The translations under genes were made by a program, and so were the position numbers. This document shows, in pieces, positions 1 to 5,876 of a stretch of DNA of 12,032 nt. The first letter of the stretch is position 1. Each line of letters opens with the position of its first letter. The notes below the pieces were generated by a model. That model worked only from the letters and a program-made list of their open reading frames with translations, did not search any database and was not told the DNA's origin. This stretch comes from CAZCWX01 sp964502465 (GTDB lineage: Bacteria; Desulfobacterota; Binatia; Bin18): the NCBI GenBank assembly GCA_964502465.1, contig CAZCWX010000458.1, positions 1-12,032 of the forward strand. The letters are read 5' to 3'.

Positions 1-858
1 CCCTATCGCAGTACAGACAGTGGGGATCATTGGGAACGGCTGAATTTCCCGGATCAGGATATGGTTGTATGGTCTTTCCTGTTTCATCCGCAAAACCCGC
101 AGATTCTTTACCTGGGGACAGCGCCCACCGCTATCTATCGCAGTGACAACGGCGGAGAGAACTGGAAGCGCCTCTCTATCATCGAACCGGCGAGTATGGT
201 GCACATGGGATTTCCTTGTCGCATCATTCGCCTGGCCGCTGACCCCAGTAAGCCAGATGAAATCTACGCTGGGATAGAGGTCGGCGGTGTCATTCGCAGC
301 CTGGATGGGGGCGAGACCTGGAACGACTGTACGAAAGAGTTGCTGAAGCTCACGGAACAGGAACATCTCCAGAGCCAGCTCGCCAGCGACACCACGATCG
401 AGGGCATGATGGATTCGCATGCCTTGAGCGTGAGTGCCGCCCGACCGGGCACGGTGTTTCTCGCAACCCGCATGGGTCTGTTCTGTAGCCCCGATCGGGG
501 AGAGCACTGGCAGGAAATGGAGATCTGGCGCTTCTCTCCTCTCGCATACGCACGTGATATTCAGGTCGCGCCTCATGATCCCCAAACGCTCTACGCAGCA
601 CTGAGTTCTGCTGCTATGGGGAAAGCGGGGTCTCTCTACCGCAGTCAGGATCTTGGGCAAAGCTGGCAGCGGTTCGATCACGGTGTGACGGTGCGCAGTA
701 CCATGATGACCGTAGCACCGAGCCGTCATGACTCGCAGGTTGTGTATTGTGCCACTCGGAAGGGGCAGGTGTTTGGCACGCAGGATGGCGGAACGACCTG
801 GAACGAGTGTTCGCTGCCAGCCGCACGGCAAGACGTTTACGCTTTGGCGTGTGGCTGA
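1..858 (+). CDS. BNR/Asp-box repeat beta-propeller protein, 5' truncated
   Basis: The reading frame is open from base 1, so the true start lies upstream; the ATG at 61 is internal because an Asp-box motif already occurs before it. Six motifs of the form S/T-x-D-x-G-x-x-W are visible, at about nt 10-33, 142-165, 298-321, 487-510, 643-666 and 778-801. Most are preceded by a short Y/F-R-S strand. This is the hallmark of BNR/sialidase-type and YCF48-like beta-propellers, where each blade carries one Asp box. I see no sialidase catalytic residues (Arg triad, Tyr/Glu pair) in the visible part. 'Glycosyl hydrolase' would therefore be over-annotation, and a structural or binding propeller is all that is supported. 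Whether a signal peptide exists cannot be judged because the N-terminus is missing. The gene ends at TGA 856-858 and converges on the amidohydrolase at 1189. Confidence 0.85.
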   Translation, partial: PYRSTDSGDHWERLNFPDQDMVVWSFLFHPQNPQILYLGTAPTAIYRSDNGGENWKRLSIIEPASMVHMGFPCRIIRLAADPSKPDEIYAGIEVGGVIRSLDGGETWNDCTKELLKLTEQEHLQSQLASDTTIEGMMDSHALSVSAARPGTVFLATRMGLFCSPDRGEHWQEMEIWRFSPLAYARDIQVAPHDPQTLYAALSSAAMGKAGSLYRSQDLGQSWQRFDHGVTVRSTMMTVAPSRHDSQVVYCATRKGQVFGTQDGGTTWNECSLPAARQDVYALACG

Positions 859-935
859 TGCAAGTGAGGGCAACCTATGCTGTTCACCTTCTGCTTCGCT
901 GTGCTGTGCAAATCCCCTACTCGGCTGCGCCTTCG

Positions 936-960
936 CGGCCCCCTTTGGTAAAGGGGGCCG
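936..960. repeat. Perfect 11-bp palindromic hairpin (REP-like)
   Basis: CGGCCCCCTTT (936-946), loop GGT, AAAGGGGGCCG (950-960): a perfect 11-bp stem with a 3-nt loop, 78 bp past the propeller stop. It resembles the CCCCCTTT/AAAGGGGG interspersed palindromes common in many bacterial genomes. No U-tract follows on either strand. Confidence 0.6.
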
Positions 961-1041
961 ACAGATGGGGAGCGGTTGGCAGGGGGCTTTTTGCCCTCGG
1001 ACACACCTTATGAAATTTGACGATTAAAAACGGTAATCCCT

Positions 1042-1097
1042 TTGTGGTGCAGGCGTCTCGCCTGCACTTTTGGGCAACCAGGATGGTTGCACCACAA
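1042..1097. repeat. Two-hairpin interspersed repeat, copy 1
   Basis: The 56-bp element is bounded by TTGTGGTGC (1042-1050) and its exact reverse complement GCACCACAA (1089-1097). Inside is hairpin A, GTGCAGGCG/TCT/CGCCTGCAC (1047-1067, 9 bp perfect), followed by hairpin B, GCAACCA/GGA/TGGTTGC (1074-1090, 7 bp perfect). The second copy at 3913-3970 has the same ends and loop triplets but different stems. The architecture matches BIME-type paired REP elements, or a small non-autonomous mobile palindrome. No REP-associated transposase gene is present in the window. Confidence 0.75.
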
Positions 1098-1188
1098 GAC
1101 CACAACAGTGCATGGACACGGGATGAATGCCGGCGTCATTACCGATCTCGTTTGTCAAAATTCATGATAGGGTTCTTCGGATAGCCAC

Positions 1189-2874
1189 TTAGCCGTTTGA
1201 GCGGAGGACCTGGCCAGGCAGCACCCCGGTGTGTTTCTGCTCAGCGTAGAGCACTTGCCCATTGACGATGGTGTACTGCACTCCTTGGGCAGGGGCGACC
1301 AGGCGGCGTCCTCCCCCAGGCAGATCATGCCGCATCTCAGGCCGCTTGCTGGAACCGATCGTGTGCAGGTCAAAGAGCGCGAGATCTGCCGCCATCCCGA
1401 CCGCTAACCGTCCACGCTGCGGAATGCCAAAGAAATCAGCCGGCTCAGCAGTCAGCCGTTTTACCGCGTGTTCCAAGGTCATAGCGCCTTTGTCGCGCAC
1501 CCACGTCCCTAACAGGTAGGTGCAGTAGCCAGCATCGCAGAGCATATCGACATGCGCTCCGCCATCCGAGAGGCCAATCATGGTCCGAGGGTCAGTAATC
1601 AGTTCAGGAATCCGCTCCTCGTTGGCGTTAAAAACCTCCATGACAAACTGAATATCGAGGTTGTCTTCTACGGCCAGATCCAAGAAGGTATCCAGACTAT
1701 CCTTCCCGCGTTCTTGCGCAACCTGGGCGACGGTCTTCCACTCGAGGGATTTCAGCGCTGGGCTGCTGACTTCTTTCACCTGCAGACGGCCCCACAAGGT
1801 CTTGTCAGAGAATACACGTGGTTTCTTGAGTTCCTGGCGGAACGCCTCGCGGAAGGTGGGATCGCGGTACAGTTGCATCTGCACCTCGGCCGGTTGGTTG
1901 AATGCCGGCTTCCAACACGGCAGGTTGGCAAAGATGAAAGGATTACGCAGACCAATCTGAATAATCAGCGGCTTGCAGGTAACCTGGGGCTTGACCCCAC
2001 GCTTGAGCAGCGGCTCGGTCTGGCGCAAGGTGTTCAAACACGCTTCTGGCTGATCATCACGGTTTAACAACGCCAGCCATGTGACTGGTCGCTCACTTTC
2101 GGAAACTAGCAGGTCGAGTAGCGCGTACTCGCTCTCCGACACAATACCCGGCGAGTCGTTCAGAGCAATCTCAATCGATCCCCTGCCCAGCTCTTTCAGC
2201 GTATTGCAGTACGCTTTCAGTTCTTCGCGACTCGCCAGACGGCAAGCCAGGGGACGACCCTGATAGCCGATGTGTTGGGGTCCGTTGGTCGTCGAGAAGC
2301 CGAACGCACCTGCGGCCATTGCCTCGCGCAGCAGCGTGCTGATCTGGGCGATCTCCGCCGGGGTAGCCGACCGCTCCATCGACTCCTCACCCATCACATA
2401 GTGACGAAAAGGCGTGAGCGGCGCCATGAAGCCAAGATTGATTCCGGCACCACGCCGCTGGGCTGCATCCATAAACTCGGGAAAACTCGTCCAGTCCCAG
2501 GTGACTCCCTTGGAGAGCACCTCAAAGGGAATGGCTTCCACGTTGACCAAATCCCAGGCGGCAATCTCCCGCGCCTCAGGACGGCACGGCGCCAGCCCAA
2601 CTCCACAGTTTCCCATCACCACCGAGGTCACCCCATGCCAGGAGGAGCAGGTGATCAACGGGTCCCAGCAAATCTGCGCATCGTAGTGAGTGTGGTGGTC
2701 AATAAAACCAGGAGAAACAATCAGGTCAGACGCATCAATGACCGTGGTGGCGCTGTCTGTGATCTTGCCAATTTCAGCAATCTTGCCGCCGGCGATGGCC
2801 ACGTCTGCCCGGTAGCGCGTGGCACCGGTGCCATCGACTACGGTTCCGTTTTTTATGAGCACGTCATACGACAT
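1189..2874 (-). CDS. N-acyl-D-amino-acid deacylase-like amidohydrolase
   Basis: A protein of 561 residues, in the size range of D-aminoacylase-type members of the amidohydrolase superfamily, which hydrolyse C-N bonds at a metal centre. An N-terminal beta-sandwich segment (IKNGTVVDGTG) leads into the metal motif D-H-H-T-H-Y-D (about residues 59-65) and GNCG (about 88-91), whose Cys is the bridging zinc ligand in D-aminoacylase. GLSDGGAH near residue 436 carries the catalytic Asp, and GRLAVGMAADLALFD closes the family's C-terminal sandwich. The segments where D-aminoacylase has its two further zinc-ligand His (THxR and ISHHK) read as IEIALND and VTWLALL, so the true substrate may not be an N-acyl-D-amino acid. 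The ATG at 2874 is preferred over TTG at 2880 because AAGGAGG (2888-2882) sits 7 nt before it. It is the last gene of the minus-strand block. Sure of the superfamily, unsure of the substrate. Confidence 0.85.
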   Translation of the reverse strand: MSYDVLIKNGTVVDGTGATRYRADVAIAGGKIAEIGKITDSATTVIDASDLIVSPGFIDHHTHYDAQICWDPLITCSSWHGVTSVVMGNCGVGLAPCRPEAREIAAWDLVNVEAIPFEVLSKGVTWDWTSFPEFMDAAQRRGAGINLGFMAPLTPFRHYVMGEESMERSATPAEIAQISTLLREAMAAGAFGFSTTNGPQHIGYQGRPLACRLASREELKAYCNTLKELGRGSIEIALNDSPGIVSESEYALLDLLVSESERPVTWLALLNRDDQPEACLNTLRQTEPLLKRGVKPQVTCKPLIIQIGLRNPFIFANLPCWKPAFNQPAEVQMQLYRDPTFREAFRQELKKPRVFSDKTLWGRLQVKEVSSPALKSLEWKTVAQVAQERGKDSLDTFLDLAVEDNLDIQFVMEVFNANEERIPELITDPRTMIGLSDGGAHVDMLCDAGYCTYLLGTWVRDKGAMTLEHAVKRLTAEPADFFGIPQRGRLAVGMAADLALFDLHTIGSSKRPEMRHDLPGGGRRLVAPAQGVQYTIVNGQVLYAEQKHTGVLPGQVLRSNG

Positions 2875-2881
2875 CGTCAAT

Positions 2882-2888
2882 CCTCCTT
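2882..2888 (-). promoter_or_regulatory. Ribosome binding site AAGGAGG deciding the amidohydrolase start
   Basis: AAGGAGG on the minus strand lies 7 nt upstream of the ATG at 2874 but only 1 nt from the in-frame TTG at 2880. The ATG is therefore chosen, which shortens the longest frame by two codons. Confidence 0.75.
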
Positions 2889-2981
2889 TATCGTTGCATC
2901 CTCAGGTCGAGGTTTGCACTGTTCCTACGTGGATAGCGGACTTAGGGGAAATATTCAACACGCACCATGTTTCTCTTGCCA

Positions 2982-3743
2982 TTACGCCGCTCCATGCTTG
3001 AGGAATGAGAGCACTACCTGGTTGAATGCTTCTGGCTGGTCGATGTTTGCTGCATGTCCGGCGTCGGGGATGATGACTTTCGTTGCGCCGGGAATCTTGC
3101 TCGCCATATAGTCTGTTGCTGCGAGGAATGGCTCGTCTTTTGCCCCAGCAAGAACCAGCGTAGGCACGGTAATGGAGTCCAGGGAATTGATGACACGGGC
3201 ATCGCGTTGCGCCAACATCCCGCGCGCCGCGTGTGCCAGCCCCTGCGCAGAGCGATGATTGCTCGCCAGTACTTCAGCGCTGCGCCCTAAGGCGGCAAGG
3301 CCTTTGGTTTCGTATTCTCGCGCGGTCGCCTCAGCGCGTTTGTTCCATCCGGCACGCGGCTCATCCCGCTTGTATCCTGGTCCGGTGTCGAGGAGCATCA
3401 ATGCCTTGACACGCTCGGGGTGTGCGAGATGAAAGGCCAGTGACATATAGCCACCGAGTGACAGGCCTCCAATGACTGCCTGCGCAATTCCATGGGCATC
3501 AAGCAAGGCAGCCATGTCGCCGACGGTTGCCTCTTCTGAGTACGCGGCTGGGTCATCTGGACTATCCGACTGTCCATGGCCACGCATATCCCAGAGAATC
3601 AAGTGGTAACGCTGCGACAGCACAGCGATATTGGGCTGCCACATCTCTGCAGTGGCACTGTAACCGTGCGTGAGGAGAACAGTCGGACCAGAACCATATA
3701 CTTCGTAGTAGATGTGCACGCCGTTTCTTTCGAGAGTTGACAT
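2982..3743 (-). CDS. Alpha/beta-fold hydrolase
   Basis: A 253-residue single-domain alpha/beta hydrolase, typical length for cytoplasmic esterase, carboxylactone-hydrolase or C-C-hydrolase members. The oxyanion-hole HG motif is at about residues 26-27 (LLTHGYSAT) and the strand-4 motif WDMRGHGQS follows at 51-59. The nucleophile elbow G-L-S-L-G-G places Ser95. The acid is probably Asp203 (AGAKDEPF) and the base His230 (DAGHAANID), so the triad is complete. There is no signal peptide. The ATG at 3743 was chosen because GGAGGT (3754-3749) lies 5 nt upstream; the frame extends 19 codons further up without a ribosome binding site. It sits 107 bp upstream of the amidohydrolase gene in the same direction. 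Its likely role in the block is hydrolysis of an ester, lactone or thioester intermediate, which is inference from context. Confidence 0.85.
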   Translation of the reverse strand: MSTLERNGVHIYYEVYGSGPTVLLTHGYSATAEMWQPNIAVLSQRYHLILWDMRGHGQSDSPDDPAAYSEEATVGDMAALLDAHGIAQAVIGGLSLGGYMSLAFHLAHPERVKALMLLDTGPGYKRDEPRAGWNKRAEATAREYETKGLAALGRSAEVLASNHRSAQGLAHAARGMLAQRDARVINSLDSITVPTLVLAGAKDEPFLAATDYMASKIPGATKVIIPDAGHAANIDQPEAFNQVVLSFLKHGAA

Positions 3744-3912
3744 CGTTGACCTCCATGCGACGGAAAGTTGCGTTGAGATGTTGATCCAGCGGGGCCTCAT
3801 TCACCTGAGTGAGTTGATCTTCGATGAGCAGGGTGCACCGTGGTGCGCCCGCATGGATAAAGCCATTGTTTCTCATCACCTAGGGCCTGGGCAAGAATAA
3901 CTGGGTTAGGTC

Positions 3913-3970
3913 TTGTGGTGCGGGCCTCTGGCCTGCCCTTCACAATGCAGGCGGGACGCCTGCACCACAA
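3913..3970. repeat. Two-hairpin interspersed repeat, copy 2
   Basis: The 58-bp element has the same 9-bp inverted ends as copy 1: TTGTGGTGC (3913-3921) and GCACCACAA (3962-3970). Hairpin A is GCGGGCC/TCT/GGCCTGC (3920-3936, one G-T wobble). Hairpin B is TGCAGGCG/GGA/CGCCTGCA (3946-3964, 8 bp perfect). The loops TCT and GGA are identical to copy 1 while the stem sequences differ and still pair. It lies between the SDR and hydrolase genes, within the minus-strand block. Confidence 0.75.
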
Positions 3971-3974
3971 TATG

Positions 3975-3994
3975 AGAACGATCAACTTCGTTCT
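3975..3994. repeat. 7-bp inverted repeat after the SDR stop
   Basis: AGAACGA (3975-3981) and TCGTTCT (3988-3994) form a perfect 7-bp stem with a 6-nt loop, 10 bp past the SDR stop codon on the minus strand. No clear T-run follows, so it could be a weak terminator or an mRNA-end stabilising hairpin. Its position next to the double-hairpin repeat may be a coincidence. Confidence 0.3.
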
Positions 3995-4004
3995 GCTCAG
4001 CTCC

Positions 4005-4877
4005 TTACCCTTGTCCAATCGGACGAGACGTCATTGCTTCGCCGGTACTCCCACGATTCACACGACTTTTGTGCGCCTGCGCTTCCTGCGCAATGCCGGA
4101 GCGCCGCCACATGTCCGGCCCGATCGCGGTCAGGCCACCATCGACCACCAGCGCCTCACCGGTCACGAAGCCTGCGTCGTCACTGGCCAAAAACAACGCC
4201 GCGCCAGCAATATGTTCTCCTTTTCCATGTTCAGGCCATGGCTGAAAAGCAGCCAGCGCCTTGGCCGACGCCTCAGGGTCACCCTGATTGGTGAGACCGG
4301 TCAGAATGCCGCCTGGACAAATGGCGTTGACGCGAATCCGATCGGGCGCCAACTGCACTGCTGCCGCTTTGGTCAGGTTGATGACCGCTGCCTTGGCCGC
4401 CGAGTAGACCAAGGGTCCTGATCCACCGCTGAGACCTGCCGTCGAGGCGGTGTTGATGATGACTCCGCCTTGCCCTTGTTTTTTCATCACGCGCGTCCCG
4501 TGCTTAATACCAAAGAACACACCTTTCACCAACACAGCGAAAGTGTAGTCCCACTCTTCCTCTTCGATATCCCAGACTGGTCCAATCACACCGCCGACCC
4601 CGGCATTATTGAACACGATATCAAGACGGCCGAATTCCGACACTGCGCAATCGATCATCGTTCGCACCTCGGACTCTTTCGCTACGTCAGTACGGATGAA
4701 ACGAGCCCGTTCTGCATGGCCCGCGTTCTTCATCAGAGCAAGGGTGTCGTTGCCAGACTGCGCGTTGTAGTCGGCCACGACGACACAGGCTCCTTCGTTG
4801 AGAAAACGGAGTGCAGTCGCCTGTCCCATGCCGCTCGCGCCACCGGTAATCACAGCTACTTTCTCTTTGAGTCGCAT
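4005..4877 (-). CDS. SDR-family NAD(P)-dependent oxidoreductase
   Basis: A 290-residue classical short-chain dehydrogenase/reductase, predicted to oxidise an alcohol or reduce a ketone with NAD(P). Visible motifs in order are TGGASGMG (11-18) for cofactor binding, Asp36 at the end of beta-2 (VVVADYN), which favours NAD over NADP, and TDV around 63-65. NNAG follows at 90-93, catalytic Ser145 lies in NTAST, and Y158-SAA-K162 is the YxxxK pair. PGGI and the closing VDGG motif complete the fold. The fourth tetrad residue, normally Asn in a V-N-L-K-G segment, reads V-L-V-K-G, so Leu116 replaces it. About 35 residues after VDGG are an extra polar tail of no recognised function. The ATG at 4877 has AGGGAG (4888-4883) 5 nt upstream. 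It lies 95 bp downstream of the crotonase gene and may oxidise its product. Confidence 0.9.
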   Translation of the reverse strand: MRLKEKVAVITGGASGMGQATALRFLNEGACVVVADYNAQSGNDTLALMKNAGHAERARFIRTDVAKESEVRTMIDCAVSEFGRLDIVFNNAGVGGVIGPVWDIEEEEWDYTFAVLVKGVFFGIKHGTRVMKKQGQGGVIINTASTAGLSGGSGPLVYSAAKAAVINLTKAAAVQLAPDRIRVNAICPGGILTGLTNQGDPEASAKALAAFQPWPEHGKGEHIAGAALFLASDDAGFVTGEALVVDGGLTAIGPDMWRRSGIAQEAQAHKSRVNRGSTGEAMTSRPIGQG

Positions 4878-4934
4878 TTTCTCTCCCTTCTACCATTCCT
4901 TTTCTAAGGTTTTCCCTCTGACCTAGGGGGCTAA

Positions 4935-4969
4935 CAGCCGCAGTTTTGCTGCGCTGATTCCATATCAGC
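4935..4969. repeat. Two small hairpins between crotonase and SDR genes
   Basis: GCTGAT (4953-4958) pairs with ATCAGC (4964-4969) around a 5-nt loop, just past the crotonase stop codon. Next to it CGCAG (4939-4943) pairs with CTGCG (4949-4953), flanked by CAG/CTG. The stems share one base, so only one can form fully at a time. There is no T-run, so they more likely mark an mRNA processing or stabilising site than a terminator. Confidence 0.3.
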
Positions 4970-4972
4970 CCA

Positions 4973-5773
4973 TCAACGCCCACGAAAACGCGGCGCACGT
5001 TTTTCCAGAAAGGCCCGCCGACCTTCGGTGAAATCCTCGGTTTGCTGAGCGAGGTACAGTGCCTGTCCCTGGTGTTCGTACGCCGCTTCGACCGAGGACT
5101 CCTCCCAACCATGGACAATCGCCGACTTGGTATATCCATAGGTGCGTGTGGGGCCTTGGGCGAGTTCACGAGCGAAGTCCATCGTGGCGGCTTCGAGTTG
5201 CGCCAGCGGAACAACACGGTTCACTAACCCCCAGCGCTCTGCTTCCTGGGCCGACAGTTGCGGTGCCAGCAACGCCCATTCCATGGCTTTGCCAATCCCG
5301 ACAAACTGCTGCAGTAGACTGGTGCCGGTGGCAATGCCACGTTTCACAAAAGGAATACAGAGTGTGGCGGTGTCTGCCATCACTCGCAGGTCGCACCCCA
5401 GGGCCAGATTAAAGCCGGCACCATGTGCGTGCCCGTTGATCATGGCGATGACTGGTTTCGATAGGGCTCGCAGACCAGCAACAATCCGTGGCCATCGGCC
5501 CTCACCTTTGACATATTGCTTGACCGGATCGTGATATCTGCGGTCTGGCTCTCCAGGATCAGTCATGCCTTTGAGGTCATCGCCAGCGCAGAATGCCCGT
5601 CCGGCACCAGTGAGGATCACTACGCGCACACCATCGTCTCGATCACAATTCTCCAGTGCCTGGAGCAGTTCCACTCCCACGCGTACATTGAGGGCATTTA
5701 AGCGCTCCGGGCGATTGAGTGTCAGACGACAAATCCCAGTCTCTTGTTGCACAAGCAGATAGCGGAATTCCAT
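4973..5773 (-). CDS. Enoyl-CoA hydratase/isomerase-family (crotonase-fold) protein
   Basis: A 266-residue crotonase-superfamily protein, typical length. The N-terminal fold reads ...ICRLTLNRPERLNALN; the first oxyanion-hole segment is AGRAFCAGDDL (about 57-67) and the second is NGHAHGAGF (113-121). A CDLRVMAD helix start and the WGLVNRVVP segment (181-189) follow. The two glutamates that catalyse hydration in rat crotonase are not present: their positions read Asn122 (GAGFNLALGCD) and Phe142 (IPFVKRG). The loop that carries the catalytic Asp in PaaG-type isomerases is about three residues shorter here (GIATGTS). It should bind acyl-CoA and stabilise an enolate, but ordinary enoyl-CoA hydration is doubtful. 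The ATG at 5773 has AGAGGT 6 nt upstream. Its location between the CoA-transferase and SDR genes suggests it acts on the CoA ester made by the former. Confidence 0.88.
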   Translation of the reverse strand: MEFRYLLVQQETGICRLTLNRPERLNALNVRVGVELLQALENCDRDDGVRVVILTGAGRAFCAGDDLKGMTDPGEPDRRYHDPVKQYVKGEGRWPRIVAGLRALSKPVIAMINGHAHGAGFNLALGCDLRVMADTATLCIPFVKRGIATGTSLLQQFVGIGKAMEWALLAPQLSAQEAERWGLVNRVVPLAQLEAATMDFARELAQGPTRTYGYTKSAIVHGWEESSVEAAYEHQGQALYLAQQTEDFTEGRRAFLEKRAPRFRGR

Positions 5774-5792
5774 ACTGAGACCTCTCTAAAGA

Positions 5793-5876
5793 AAAACGTA
5801 AAACGTGATGCGTAACACAAGACAGAGGACCAAAGGTATAACTGATTTCTCTGTTATGCTTTACGTTTCACGTTCT
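5793..5876. repeat. Imperfect inverted repeat of degenerate ACGT heptamers
   Basis: The left arm reads as heptamers AAAACGT, AAAACGT, GATGCGT, then AAC (5793-5816). The right arm, on the opposite strand, reads AGAACGT, GAAACGT, AAAGCAT, then AAC (5876 back to 5853). The arms form an imperfect inverted repeat of about 24 bp with a spacer of about 36 bp. It fills most of the 102-bp gap between the CoA-transferase stop codon and the crotonase gene, and its edge touches the stop codon. The 7-bp periodicity recalls the short tandemly repeated elements seen in some bacterial genomes. Confidence 0.5.

Larger units (their letters stand above)
859..1188. other. Convergent intergenic region rich in hairpin repeats
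   Basis: This 330-bp gap lies between the convergent propeller and amidohydrolase genes. I see no credible gene in it; the short frames lack ribosome binding sites and family resemblance. It holds a perfect 11-bp-stem hairpin (936-960), a weak GGGC/GCCC hairpin around 984-996 and the two-hairpin repeat element (1042-1097). None is followed by a T-run in either direction, so a Rho-independent terminator is not supported. Confidence 0.6.

Noticed and set aside
936..960. Rho-independent terminator of the propeller gene
   Set aside because: The stem is strong but no T-run follows on either strand, and it is 78 bp past the stop codon.
2875..2880. TTG start for the amidohydrolase
   Set aside because: Only 1 nt from the AAGGAGG site; the ATG six bases downstream has ideal spacing.
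2272..3111. Long plus-strand open frame (279 codons) opposite the amidohydrolase
   Set aside because: It is antisense to a well-supported gene, shows no family features, and has low-complexity Arg/His-rich composition typical of a shadow frame.
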